64,000 nucleotides of DNA from the NCBI RefSeq assembly GCF_963583255.1, contig NC_084813.1:14246001-14310000 (forward strand). The letters are read 5' to 3'. The notes under the pieces were generated by a model. It saw nothing but the letters and a program-made list of their open reading frames with translations. It did no database searches and had not been told where the DNA came from. This stretch comes from Pyrus communis. Lineage: Eukaryota > Streptophyta > Magnoliopsida > Rosales > Rosaceae. This document shows positions 25,100-37,462 of the stretch, one piece after another (position 1 is the stretch's first letter; the number at the start of each line of letters is the position of its first letter). Position numbers and translations under genes: made by a program.

Positions 25100-25640
25100 T
25101 TTTTTACAACTTGTTTTGCTTTAAAAGGAGAAGTGGAGGTCCATGCTACTTGGCCAATCCTCTCAAAGGACCAATAAACAACGTTGTTATGCCCGGCAGA
25201 GAAAGGTGGTACGTCATGGGATTTGACAATACAGCTAACGTTTGCAAAATTGTCTGTGTTTCTGAAAATTTAACAGACACGTCCCTTACAAGGTTTTGAT
25301 CGTTCTGATTCTAACAGATGCACATGATGTTTGGCCATTGCGGATATTTCCTTATCCGAGGATACAGATATTATAATTGAGACTTTTGGTGAATGGAAGC
25401 ATGGCATATATTTCGCTTATACAAATTGTCTTCCTACACACCACTACATTTGGTTCTGAGCTATAAGAGATAAATCCATAAGACGCATAAAACTTGCATC
25501 GATATAATTTTTGGACTGGGAAGAGAAGACGAGACCTCGTCATCTTCAGTTACACTAAAAGCCTGGTTTCCTTGAAGAATTGGGGCAAGTTGGTCGGAAG
25601 AAAAGTGTGCCGTTGGGCAATATTTGAAGCTGCGTGGCAG
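25100..25640 (+). pseudogene. F-box-associated domain relic
   Basis: A reading of about 60 codons (25111-25299) contains CYLANPLKGP and RERWYVMGFDNTANVCKIV. This is the layout of F-box-associated (FBA) interaction domains: a CNPLTGE-like strand followed by GFGYD..YKVV. Downstream frames to about 25640 give further weak similarity, broken by stops. There is no F-box and no start, so it is a fragment. Assignment is by motif only. Confidence 0.4.
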
Positions 25641-25711
25641 TTTGAGTAACTAGTTCAAGTTTTTTTGTTTGTTCTGTTTTAAGGGTTATAATTAGATTAG
25701 CGTTGATCAGT

Positions 25712-26066
25712 AAAATGAGCATTTGTGAAGTTATTGTGCTCGTTCACTTAGCTACGGATGTTGATAATCATAATACTGATGGAGCTCGTTTGGAAATTAT
25801 TGTGGAAAAATGAGCATTTGTTAAGCTGTTGTGTTTGTTTTCTTGAGCATGCATTAAGCTATTGTGTTCATTTTCTTTGTTATGAATGTTGGTAATCATG
25901 TTACTGATAGATCTCGTTTGGAAATGATTGTGGAGAAATGAGCATTTGTTAAGTTGTTGTGTTTGTTTTCTTGAGCATTTGTTAAGCTATTGTGTTCATT
26001 TTCTTTGTTATAAATGCTGGTAATCATATTACTGATAGAGCTCGTTTGGAAATGATTCTCGAAAAA
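25712..26066. repeat. Minisatellite, about 134-bp unit, roughly 2.6 copies
   Basis: Tandem copies share GAGCATTTGTTAAGC, GTTGTGTTTGTTTTCTTGAG, TTGGTAATCAT and CTCGTTTGGAAATGATT in the same order. Copies two and three are the most alike. Confidence 0.85.
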
Positions 26067-26908
26067 GGTGCAACATACTTGAAAATTACTATGAAAAAGC
26101 AAATGGAATGTGTTTCTTCCTAAGATTACTATTATAGGGGCGATGTGTAGATGCACCATGTACTGGTTGCTTCTTCCCCGACTCGCCCTTAATCTTTTTT
26201 ATAAATGAATGTTAATGGTTTGGTTAAATTGGTTTGATAACCGAGAAATTAAATTGTAACTTGTAATGCGTTTCTGATCATCAGATTAGGTACGAAATTG
26301 GACAAAATTGGCTTGGGAAGGCCTACCCGCGCCAACCGGGGGTATGTGGAATTCGCAATCAATGAGCACACCTTACGTATGTTCATGACCAGTGGATGTT
26401 CCACATATAGCCATCTTTCAAGCACATAAGGAAAAATATATATTACTCTTCTGTTTGTTTATTCATAAGTAATTTGTTTCTTACCATCCAACACTACGCC
26501 AAAATCCGGCCCAAGTTGCAGAGGAATCAAATGTTTTTAAGTCGAAGTCATTGTGTATACATGGATGATGACCCTTGAGGTCCTTAATGAATTACATATT
26601 TTGAGAAAATAGAGCTTGCATGGACCTCCAACGTCCGTGAACACATATAGCCCTATCCCTGAGGGTACGAGGGCCATCTCCAATGGATATGGTTATAAGG
26701 TTATAGGCCAAATTTTAACCCGAAGTGCCACAATACTCAACTTCAATGAAAGGTTGGGCCAAAAAAATGAGAACCCACCAGGTCAAAGAATAGCCAAAAG
26801 GCTATTGGGCTGGGCATGTTAAGCCCGCCTAGCAGCCCCAATTGTGGAGCCCAGCACCAACACCTTTTTGGGTTTCTTGACATCTGGGTGGACACTTGAT
26901 TCTTTAAT
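26067..26908. other. Intergenic with transposon scraps
   Basis: CACTACGCCAAAATCCGGCC at about 26488 looks like one terminus of a CACTA (En/Spm) element; no partner end was found. From 26665 to 26850 the sequence (CCATCTCCAATGGAT... to GGGCTGGGCATGTTAAGCC) is an inverted copy of 32805-32985. No gene. Confidence 0.5.
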
Positions 26909-27110
26909 GGGAAACCAGATCTCCTCCGAATCCAAAAGAACTGTGCCCACTCATCAAATGATCCGGATCATTGAAATTTGATCCAACAACTACAAATAAG
27001 AGGTCCATCTAAAAGTTATAATAATTGTAGCTATTAGATCAAATTTCAATGACTCAAATCATTTGATCTTTAGGTTCAGTTCTTTTGGGTCCGGAGGGGA
27101 TCCGGTTCCC
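26909..27110. mobile_element. Hairpin MITE, 202 bp
   Basis: GGGAAACCAGATCTCCTCCG at the left pairs with the complement of the right end (GGGAACCGGATCCCCTCCGG). The complementarity continues for about 85 bases through CAAAAGAACTG and ATTGAAATTTGATC. The whole unit could fold into one hairpin. The flanks TTTAAT and TATAAT suggest a degraded target duplication. Confidence 0.75.
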
Positions 27111-27570
27111 TATAATGGGTATTCTAAATGAAAAAGTGCAATAAACTATACACATAAATCTCTCTTTTAACTAAATTAGGACCTCAATTTTAAAAAGATG
27201 ATTCTACCTAATCTTTACTACCTTGACTCATTTTAATCCATTTCTCACTTTCTATCCACCTTAAAAAATCATGTTTCGGTAATTTTATTTTCATATGATA
27301 TAAGTAGTAGTTAATAAATTTAAAAAGTAAACTTAAAAACTAATAAATTATTAAATCATGTCTTGGTAACCTTATGTTCGTATGATATAAGTAGTACTTA
27401 ATAAATTTAAAGAGTAAAATTAAAACTAAGAAATTATTAAGGGGCTATGTTTAGCCATTTTGGTTGGAAATGATATATGAATATGGCTTGTCACTATTCA
27501 TTAAAAAATAATTTCTTACATGACTATAATTCTAGATGGGGACTATACATAGTCTTTTCGGTTGGAGATG
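27111..27570. other. AT-rich, MITE-derived sequence
   Basis: From 27441 to 27570 it matches the GGGGCTATGTTTAGCC family found again at 31900-33310. Two half-related blocks (ATGATATAAGTAGTA.TTAATAAATTTAAA) lie at 27294 and 27382. No gene. Confidence 0.55.
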
Positions 27571-27769
27571 GCCTAAGGTTATCTCCAATGGAGGTTATCT
27601 CCAACGGAGAAGGCTAAAAGTCCAAAAGCCAAAACATAGCTTGATTTGGCCAAGAACTCATTTCCAACCCATGGCTAGGCTATAATTGTCACGCCTCGAT
27701 CCTGATCTTTATTGATTGACTTTAGGTTGTCGACCTCTCTATCAAACAAATCTCTGCTGACCTGAGTCT

Positions 27770-28947
27770 GAAGGTGCTCTGAATGACGTATCCTGAACTG
27801 AAGGTGCAACTGGACCACCAACATTAGCCATCGTTGTGCTCATATCAATACTTACCCCCTTCGGGCACTTGCTCATGAAATGACCAACCTGGCCACACTG
27901 AAAACATATCAAAGTCCCATCTATGCATGGACCGCTATGTCGGTCGACGTTCACAGTGTGAGCAAACTCGTGGTATGGTTGTTTGAGACTGCGTCTGTGA
28001 TCCTCCCCCAGAAGAACTATGGGATTTGCGCCCATGAAAGCGACTGTGATGACCTTACCTAGTAGAACGATGAGAATCTCTCCCAAAAGTAGTTGGTCAT
28101 CTCGTGCAAATCCATGATGTCCCTTGTGAGTAAAGCCATAAGATCCACCAAATGTAAATTCAACAAGTCGTCGGGCCTCACCTGAAAATGTATCAAATAT
28201 CTGACCCTCCGACCGGGTCCTTTTCTTCTGCTCACCACTAGCTCATGCATCACGCGCCTCATTAATCTCCGTAGTGCATACACGATCAATGGCCTGAGCA
28301 TAGGATGTCAATCCCTGAATCGATAGTAGATTTTGAATACTAGGCTTAAATTCCCGAGTAAGTTTCTTTGTTTTCTTCTCCTCAGGGAGAGGTTGAGAAA
28401 ATCGATAAAGTCTGGTGAAACGAGCCACATACTCAACAACTGTATTTGTGCTCTGCTCGATAGTAGCGAACTCCGCCTCGAGCTCGTCTGAAAAAGAATC
28501 TGGGAAGTACTGCTCTTAAAATGCCGTATGAAAACGCTCCCAAGTAATGGATCCACCGACTGCCAATACAGGACGAGTGATCTGCCACCACTCGTAAGCC
28601 TTGCCTGTCAACATATACGCAGCAAGATCTACTTGCTCATTTGACGAACAACGTAAGACGGTGAAAATCCTGGCAATCTGATTAATCTAAAACTTAGCCG
28701 CCCGCAGATCAGTATAACCATCGAATGAAGGTGGTTTATGAGTACGAAACTCTCTATACAAAGACTTCCCACTAGCAGAAGTCGCACAAATGTGAGCTTG
28801 CATAAGCTGAGCCAAATCCTCAATTGCTCGAAAATCACCATCGGGTCCACCATAGTCATGGCTAGCTTCTTGATCAGTGCCAGGAGCTATGTTATCATCG
28901 GGAACATCATCCTCAATTGACTCGGTAAAACCATGTGGAGTCGTCAT
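27770..28947 (-). pseudogene. Gypsy gag polyprotein, broken
   Basis: Opens at 28947 with MTTPHGFTESIEDD. The retrotransposon gag domain reads in shifted frames: FRTHKPPSFDGY, then LTGKAYEWWQ, WERFHTAF and FVEYVARFTRL-like blocks. A zinc knuckle follows at about 27868-27910 with the intact pattern C-x2-C-x4-H-x4-C (CFQCGQVGHFMSKC). At least three frame changes and one stop break it. It would package element RNA in virus-like particles if intact. Confidence 0.85.
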
Positions 28948-29094
28948 TGTAAGTCTGAAGAATAAAAGAATTTAGAGTAAGCGAATAAATAAGACTCGGG
29001 ACGAATCCACATTGCTTATGTAAAGGTCTAGCCACCCATAACCTACCCAAGGTTTCCTCACTCTAAGGTAAAGGTATGGGCATCTAATACCTAA

Positions 29095-29106
29095 GCTCTG
29101 ATACCA
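29095..29106 (-). other. Retrotransposon primer-binding site (initiator Met tRNA)
   Basis: The minus strand reads TGGTATCAGAGC, complementary to the 3' end of plant initiator methionine tRNA, eight bases inside the LTR edge. Confidence 0.9.
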
Positions 29107-29114
29107 CCAAAAGT

Positions 29115-31888
29115 TGTCACGCCCCGATCCCAAGATACACCCGAAATCGACACGTGACGGTAAACTGTAGGGGGGATGCCAGGAAATACAAACTGAAATA
29201 CTACACTGAAAATAACAATAATCACATCTTTTTAAGGAAAGTATAGGGGTAAACTAACACTCCAAGCTCTCTGAACTCTGTCTGCTACCCCAAAACTCTT
29301 CGTATCTACTAAAACCTGCATAATCGCCCCTACACCATAGGAATGGTGCAGCGGGCAAACAACAACCCGGATAAGCCGCGAAGGTCGTGTGAGTGACAAT
29401 AATTCTATGTATGTGATACTATTAAAAACCAACCAATGATTCAGTTTAATTATAAATGTCAAATATAAAATCATATTTTATGAAATCATAATCAAGTCAC
29501 TGAAAATCCCGAAGGAGTCACCCTGACATCCAACGGCTCGTCTGAAACAAATCATAAAAGCTCATAAACATAAACTCATACAACACAATGAAAAGTAAGG
29601 CTAGAACGACACAGTTCGGCCGAAGCCTACATCTCTGAAGCTATCTCAATTTGAAGAATCAACAAAGCAATTAATCGAGTTCCAGACCACTCAAAGGAAC
29701 CAAGACACCAAAAGGGGATTCGGACCACTCAACGGAATCCAACCAAGATACGATTCCGGACCACTTAACGGAATCGTGAAGTAAAAGGGATTCTGGACCT
29801 CTTAACGGAATTCAAGTGGATACGATTCCAGACCACTCAACTGAATCTAGACGGAGCAGGGAATCGGACCACTTAACAGAACCCCAGTGGAAACCTAGTT
29901 CCGGAATACTCAACGGAACAAAGCAGAAGTCCAAGGAATATAGCAACGCTCGAAGAACAAGACATGAAACAAGTACTCAAAATACAAAAGCTCAACGAAA
30001 CAAGAAATGAAACAAAGCACAAGGTACACAATTATAACGGCTGAACGAAACGAGAAATGAAATAATGATACGATATGTGAAACAAGTCTCGAAGCAACAA
30101 ACCCCATGACAATGGGTTCATGGTCCATTACTAGCCCTCACATTTCATCACATCAAGCCAATCATACAAAACAAACTATATTTCCAATATGCACGTCAAA
30201 TCACATTTCATAAAACTACATCGATGGCTAAGTATTAAAAATAACAATTCAATAGAAAACACATTTACAAAACCATATCCACACAGGATAACAATTACAA
30301 AAACAGGGTAATTACCAATATCACATGTATTAAAGTCACTCACATGGAGCGCGCACTACGACTCCCTAGCACGAATATCGAGGCGTCACGAACGATCGTC
30401 CCTTAGAACAAATATCAAATCACGTTTCAAAATTTTATTGATAGAACACGTAATCGTAGCTTGTGCATGTCATCTAGGACATTCTAGAATGATTTGGGAT
30501 CCATTGACCAAAAGTTAACTATGGGTCAAAGGTCAACTGTCTGGTCTACAACCCTAGCAATTCAATCTAGAAGATCCACACATCGGATTTCAGATCTGTA
30601 ACTTCCTAAGGTCCTCATTATACTCATAGAACGACATACTAAAACTTCATCATGATCCGACAGTCGGATCTCTGCTAATCACAAATTAAAGTGGCAGTTA
30701 ATTAGCTGATCAACTGCGAAACTACGTTAAAACATTAGAATTTCACTAAACGGATGTCAAAAATGGATTTAAAATGTCGAAAAACCCTAAGATAGTTCAT
30801 GGGCCAAAACCCAAAAAAATCAACAAAAGTCAATGGTCCCTTTAGGCAATCTTTAGAACTCCATATCTCATCGTTTCTCAACCAAATTTGACCCATAATA
30901 TACCAAAACGAAGCTAGAGAAGTGTAGAACATAATTACACCCTTGAAGCCCAAATGGTGGCCGGAGGTGGCCGGAAAATGGCCTGAAAGACAGCTGTCCG
31001 CGGGAAAACTGGTAACTCACCGGCAAACTTTAAACGTCCATAACTCTGTAAATACTCAACGAAATTGAGTGATTCAAAAATGAAAATCATAGCTTGGAAC
31101 TAGACGAACAGATTGACATCTTTTTAGATGGATAAATCGCGGTGGTTTTGCTGAAAAATTGTCTGGAAGGTCACGGGTTCGCCGGAAGCAGGGCAAACTT
31201 TAAGTCATTATAACTTTCTCATTTTTCAACCAAATTACACGATCCAAACATGAAAATTCATCTACACGTCGTGAGAAATCCAATTATGGTGCTTAGAGGT
31301 CTCAATTTGCTCATAATATAGGTGAAATTGACCTGCAAAATGACGGCTCAAATGGAGGTTCTTGATTTGTTTGATCCCGAGGTAAACTCGAGTATCCAAC
31401 ACATAAAACAGGTTCCTGGGATGATGGTGAACACAGTGAGGATGTTTGCAAGGTCCAATTTGCTGGAAAAGAAATGGTGGTGGATGGTGGCGTGTCCCGG
31501 TGAAGAAGAGTGAATGAGAGGGAGAGTAACGGGAGAAAGAAGAAGAGTAAAAGAAGAATCAAGAAAAATGGGGACCAATCTGTGGGTCCCACGTGGCAGA
31601 CAACAAATTTCACCTGTTCAATTGTCAATTTTCCAAAATGCCTTCGATGATTAAAGGTTCGTAGAATCTTCATTATAACTCCAAATTACATTCTGTTTGC
31701 TCCCACGCATTCGTTTCGACGAGCACTATCCAAATATATAAAGATAAGTGAAAAAACAAAAACTTAGGGATCAAATACGTCGTAAATATAAAAGCGTCAA
31801 AACTAAGAATAAGAATACGAAATACGTAATTTTAAACGGTGAAATCCGAGAATAGATTTTGCAATAATTCTATGGAGTCCACTAGACT
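29115..31888 (-). repeat. Gypsy 5' LTR, about 2.77 kb
   Basis: Starts TGTCACGCCCCGATCCCAAG on the plus strand, next to the primer-binding site. It carries a tandem array at 29690-29915 and shares ordered blocks with 14434-16760. ORFs within it (for example 31311-31673) show no family likeness and look like chance readings. The outer edge is inferred from the flanking repeat. Confidence 0.65.
29690..29915. repeat. Tandem array in gypsy LTR
   Basis: Six or seven degenerate copies of a unit of about 40 bases, centred on GACCACTCAACGGAATC and GATACGATTCCGGACC. Confidence 0.8.
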
Positions 31889-31899
31889 ATAATTTGACC

Positions 31900-33330
31900 A
31901 AAGGGGCATTAGGCTGGCTAAATGTAGCCCCCCTCTTAGGCCATCTTCAACCGAGGGGCTATGTTTAGCCTTGTTCAGAGTTATAGCCCTGCAAGAAATG
32001 ATTTTTAAATGAACAATGCCAAACCATATTTATATACCATCTCCAATCGAAGAGGCTATTTTTTAGCTCCTCAATAATTTATTATTTTTAAGTTTGTTGT
32101 TTAATTTTATTGGTTAATTGAATTAAACTACCATATTAAAATAAGGCTATCCACACATATTTTGAGTGTAACTTATCGCTAAATGAATAAAATAAGGTTA
32201 TTTGTTAAATGTTGTTTAAGTTTCATGTTATTAAATATTTTAATTTTACTTGCATGCTAACAACTTAGACATTAATTCAAAGATCACAATTTAATTGAAA
32301 TACAACTTAATTGAAATACAACATCTTAAATATTAAAACTACAACAACTTAAGTATTAAAACTATAACAACTTAGATATTAAAAATTATAACAAATTAGG
32401 AGTTTAAAGAATGTGAACAATTGAAATAAAATAAGGTAAAATTATTAAGAAATATCCTTGTAATATATTGTAGAATCCTTGTAATATATCATCATTACTG
32501 TAAAATATTTACTTTCTTATTAGTTATATCACCATTACTTGATGTTTTTGTATATATTTTGGTTTCTTTGCTGTTGATAAATACAGAAAACTAGTCAACC
32601 ACTGCCTGCAATTCTTCTAGCCTTCTATTAGTTTCACTATTATAGTTTTCTAAGAAAGATAGTATGAAAGGGTGAAAATGATATGAGAAATAGTGTAGAC
32701 ATAGCTTAGTATTTATATAAAAAAAAATTATAATTTTTTTCTCAAATTTCGTCCTTGAAAAAAAAAAATCAAAATATGACTTCAGCTAGTAAGTAGGATG
32801 CTGATAGCATGGGCCCCTCAAATGGGCTGGGTGGCTGGCTCAACATGCCCAGCCCGATGGTCAAAGGGTTTGAGTTTGGCCTAATGGGTCATTTTTTCTT
32901 TTGGCTCAAACCTCCATTTGAGATAAGTTTTGTTCAATTTCGGGCTAAAACATAGCCTATGGGTTGATCCATTGGAGATGGCTTTAGCCATTTCTTGGGA
33001 CCTAACTTCTTAGTTGCAATAATTAATTCAAATTCAACTGTTAAATTTGAAAACATATAACGGTAGTTTATCTAAATTAATCAATAAATTTAAAAATATA
33101 AACTTAAAAAATAATACATTATTGAAGGGGCTGTGTTTACCCTTCGGTTGGAAATGATATATGTGCATGGCCTAACACTGTTCATTTAACAATAATTTTT
33201 TTTTTGCAGGGATATATAAACTTAAAAAATACAACCCAACGACTGAACGGGGCTATGTTTAGCCATTTCGGTTGAAAATGGCATCCAATGAAGAAGTCTA
33301 AAAGTCCAAAAACCAAAAAAAATAGCTTTG
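31900..33330. mobile_element. Cluster of related MITE copies (GGGGCTATGTTTAGCC family)
   Basis: Words GGGGCTATGTTTAGCC, CATCTTCAACCGAGG, TTTTAGCTCCTCAATAAT and GGAGATGGCTTTAGCC recur in both orientations at about 31905-31990, 32040-32110, 32800-33000, 33120-33175 and 33240-33320. The block at 32805-32985 is the inverted partner of 26665-26850. AT-rich spacers lie between. No coding. Confidence 0.6.
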
Positions 33331-33671
33331 GGTACCAAACAAACGGGCTTTCATTTTGTACGTGCGAGTGCAAGCAATTCACACGTACACATTGGGTGGT
33401 TGTGCAAAGGAATTCACGGTTGGGTTTAACGTCTGTTCAGGAGCTACATTGACATATCCAATTTGCACAGTCGTTGTATTGCAGAGGTGTCTGTACTAAA
33501 ACAAAAGTAATTGCATAAAATACATGTCTCTACACGTGCACAAGGGGCCAGTTTGCATTAAAGTTACATACAAACTCACTCCTAATGTTTTGTCGAAAGC
33601 AACAAGATTTACACCACCAAAGGAACAAAAAGGCTGGCTTCTTATTTTTTATCCTTCCCCCGTTTTTTTTT
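33331..33671. other. Intergenic, no gene
   Basis: Possible 3' untranslated region of the broken gene in the last 100 bases. Otherwise nothing recognised. Confidence 0.5.
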
Positions 33672-35355
33672 TCACACCCAAATGCCTTTCAGAAGAGGTT
33701 TGGTTGATGCTATCTCCCCGAAAGTCTTGATCAAATCGGACCAAGATTCATTGGCTTCCTCTTCTGTCTGAAGATCCAACCCCAACTCCTCTTCTACATC
33801 ATCCGAAGCTGATATGAGCAAGAACTCACATCCTTCGTAGTTCAAGAAGTCGGGTGGATCAGCTGGGTGGTACCGTAATTTCCCAAACAGGCCTTGCAGG
33901 TGGGCAGGAAAATTAGCTGTGCGCTTGTTCTGTAGCCCTCTGGACCGAGAACTAGTTCTGCTGCTGGCGTGTTGATCAGGGTTCTTTATCTGAATATGAA
34001 ATGAGCCTTCATGTTTAATGTTAAGGGACTCCTGAGGCTTATTGCTCTCATTTTCGGGTGGGAACCCCAGCTTGTAAATCAGATGAGTGTGGGGTTTCTT
34101 TCACCCCTCGTGCCGCAGAATGCGGTAAACGCCTTCTCCTAATGCCCTTGCTTCAGAAGTATGTCTGTGTTCTCTTGTTTTAGTTTCATACTCCTCTGCA
34201 ATATAACATACATAGAATGAACACTGATCTCTACCCATCTTTTTTGGATTACGTCCAAAACTACAAATAAATTGCTCAAAATGAGACTGTTAACACTTGA
34301 AGTATACATTGTCATCACCATGTGTTACGGTATCTGTCATATACAAAAATTTCTCCAGAAGTATGAGTAGTAACTCATGCGACCATAGCACTATCACAAG
34401 AAATTAACTCTGTACCCTGACCAAAGTATAAAACATCATCAGGTAGCACTTATCAGACACAAAATTTTCTCCAAAACAAGTTTCCAAATATATATACTAG
34501 AACTATTATGTGGGATTACCGATTCACTAAATACCCTAGATTCATGGATTAGTCCATATTATTAATTAAATACATTAAATTCGTGAACCAATCCATATTA
34601 TAACATCAAGATTAGTAACACGCTACGAAAAATAAGCTGAGAATTAACCACACAAAACAACAAAAAAAAGGTTGATGAATTTAGTGTAGGTTGACGAATG
34701 AAACCTAAAGAATTAGACAACTTAACCCCCTTGAAGAGCAGTTTTCACATCATCAATATTCGTGGCGACCATCTCAACAAAACCCCAGTAGGGTCTGCCT
34801 TTCTTTCCTGGATCTGGAAGGCTTTTCCTTCCCATCACTATGAACCTCAGCAATGGCTGCTTCTCAATGTTCACTTCCTGCCTGCCATGCCCACCACCTT
34901 CACTTTTTCCGCCACCACCCGAACCCTTCTCGCTTTCACCAGAACATTTCGGTCCCTTCTTCTTTGCCATCGCACCTTCTTTACCCGAATCGGGGTCCTG
35001 CTTTTCTTCAACTGGCCTCTCACCAGACTCCGGCCTTAAAACAATGTACAACCGTTGAACGTCGTCTGGGCCGGTAGAAGAAACATATTTCCCCCCCTTC
35101 CTGCCATCTAATTTTGTCACACAATCAACATAGCACATTAATATCACTATCAAATCAACATTTAACTTCAACTTCCATATTAGGGTCTAGTCAACAAACA
35201 CATAAAATCATTATTTCATTCAGGACAGAATTCAAACACGAGCTCGGATACAAAGATAAACACGTTGAACCACTTGAGCACAGATATAAACAGAAACAAA
35301 CCTGAATTTCAACTTGGGCATCATCTTTAGTCTTAACTTCTTGGCCTTGTCCCAT
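33672..35355 (-). pseudogene. Conserved plant protein of unknown function, broken
   Basis: Three exons: 35302-35355 (start MGQGQEVKTKDDAQVEIQ), 34727-35100 and 33672-34195, with good splice signals. Intact homologues exist across land plants; their function is unknown to me. Recognisable blocks: DDVQRLYIVLRPESGE, QPLLRFIVMGRKSLPDP, GRPYWGFVEMV, ALGEGVYRILRH, ESLNIKHEGSFHIQIKNP, FPAHLQGLFG, DPPDFLNYEGCEFLLISASD and a C-terminal KPLLKG. Two lesions: the frame changes at about 35062-35075 right after FFYRP, where homologues have about nine more residues, and codon TGA sits at 34101-34103 where Arg is expected. The rest is well preserved, so decay is recent or one lesion is an allele or assembly error. 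Confidence 0.75.
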
Positions 35356-35469
35356 TTTACAACGCTTGTGAAACAACGCCTATTGAAAGTTGCAAATTTT
35401 CTACTTATGTTTTTGCCAAGAAGAGAAAATCTGAGAACCTTCGTTAATTTGTTCATTTCAGCAAGGAAG

Positions 35470-37454
35470 CGGAAGGAAAAAGTGAAATTAGAAAGTAATC
35501 AACAACTGGACACCTCACACTTGCAGGCACCGTTTCTTATGAACATGATACGTTTACTATGTATAGGTGCCACGTATTGATCTATCATGCAATACACACA
35601 GGCACTGTATGAGCCTCTGATAAAGTAATTTTTTTAACAAAGGATAAAGTAATTTTTGTTGAATTCATATTAAGGATGGACAATCAGGATTGTTGCATCA
35701 GACTATCTCGAATTAGATTAATTTGAAGAATTAAGTTGGACTATAGCTTAGAATAAACTAAGCTAGACTAGCTTAGTGAACCGTTCAGTGCACTGTCGGA
35801 CTAAAAAGTAGGATAAATAATATTATATTATTTAATTAATAAATATTAATATTTTATTATTATCCTATATTTTTTTCCCTCTTTTCCTTCCTTCACCGTC
35901 ACTCTCTCCCTCTTTCTTTCCCTTCTCCGTCCCACCCTTCCTTCTCCCAGATTAGACATCTCAATTCTAGTCTCTATTTCTCTCTTTTTTCTGTCCAACT
36001 CCCTCTCGATTCCAGTCTCTCTCTCCTCTCTTCCTGGCTCTAGTTATGTGTTATTCGACAAAACCTCACATCTCCATTTTTACCGACGAGTTGCAGGTTT
36101 TCCATCGTGTTTTCTAACCAAATCTCGTCGAATTGGATGAGGTTAGCACCACCAACAAACTGCTCTCCATCCTTGGACACAGATCGAAGCCTTGCATGCT
36201 CAAATCTGTCATGGATTTGAAGAAACCCAAAACATGCCGAGACTTCCGGGCCAATTTCCGGCCACCTCCGACCACCTTTTGGCCTCGATTCAGGTAGAAA
36301 TGGAATCCCCTCACTCCCAGCTTCTGTTTGGTATATTTTTTATGTGAAAATTGGTTGTGAAACGCATTTGAAAGAGATAGTCGAATCAAAAAGTTAACGG
36401 CAGTGTGTGGTCAAAGGTCACAAGGAGTGGCTGTGAGTAGTCGTCGAGTGGGACAAGGATGAGAGAGATGATGGTCTTAGCTAGTCCCATGGTTCTCAGG
36501 GGTAATCACTAAGACCGGATAGTCCTGCCTTTAGTTGAGGCGAGTGAAAGCTAGTCTCATTAAAGCTAATCCTTGCTAGGAACAAACATGGGACTGGACT
36601 AACCCTTAATTTTGTCCAGTCCAGTGAACTTTAACGAGGGCAAACAAATGCCCCCTCAAGGATAAAAGTAAGGATAATGTTGCGAGATTAAAATTTTAAA
36701 TTAAATTTGTAAAATAAAATGATGTGGTGGTTAATAGTTGAATTATTACTTAAGTGTTAATTAATTTGTTTATCTTAATTGTTAAAATAAGACAATCGTG
36801 AGACACTATTAACTTAACTATGGTGGTTGATGATTAGAAGTGTTGATTAACGTGTTTGTTTTATATTGGTGATACATTATTTGATTTAAAAATTTAATCT
36901 CCTTAACATTATTCAATAAGTAAGTTTAGGGTAAAGAAGTCACACTGCTAACTAACTAACGGAAGAAAAGAAATATTTACTCACCTTTAAAATTAATTAT
37001 TGATGTGTGACTCTTCTTTATTTTTTTTATTACAAACGAAATATTTCGTTAATTTACATTAAAAATTTTGCATACAGCGTTTAAGCTTGACACGTTGTAA
37101 TTTTTATTTCATCTGAAGGTATGGATGGAACATTCTTGGGCTATTCATTGAACCTTTTTTGTTCTTATAATATTTTGTCTAAAAAAAACTTTGCTTTCGG
37201 CAGTCAAGTTATTTTAAAGTTCAGTTTAAACCACTAACGAGGCAAAAAACTACAAGGACCATGTACGAGCCACGCCGTGGTTCAACATTCTAGTAGATAG
37301 ATGTCGGATTTTTATCTATGCATTCGAGTTTAATTTTTTTTTTTCTCTTCTAAATTGTTGTATAGGCATGATCTATCGGAACGCGAGAAACACCTGCAAA
37401 AGATATAAAAAGCAATTTTGAACTCTCCTTTTTTCCCCAGTAATGATAAAAGAT
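35470..37454. other. Intergenic with repeat scraps
   Basis: From about 35690 to 36660 the sequence looks like a decayed transposon, with CTAGCTTAG words at the left, CT-rich text at 35870-36040 and GGGACTGGACTAACCC at the right, but no boundaries could be fixed. A GGCCACCTCCGACCACC-like block at 36255 recalls text in the 29115 LTR. From 36660 on it is AT-rich. No gene. Confidence 0.45.
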
Positions 37455-37462
37455 TATGAAAA

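Larger units (their letters stand above)
27687..31888 (-). mobile_element. Ty3/gypsy retrotransposon, internally deleted
   Basis: Minus-strand element: 5' LTR at 29115-31888, primer-binding site at 29095-29106, gag relic to about 27740. Then only about 16 bases (TGTCACGCCTCGATCC, 27687-27702) remain of the 3' LTR. All of pol and most of one LTR are missing. The direct repeat ATAAT flanks both ends (27682-27686, 31889-31893), but the right terminus ends CT rather than CA, so that boundary is tentative. It interrupts a MITE-like sequence. Confidence 0.75.

Noticed and set aside
31311..31673. 120-codon minus-strand ORF
   Set aside because: Inside a gypsy LTR; hydrophobic CT-rich reading with no homologue recognised.
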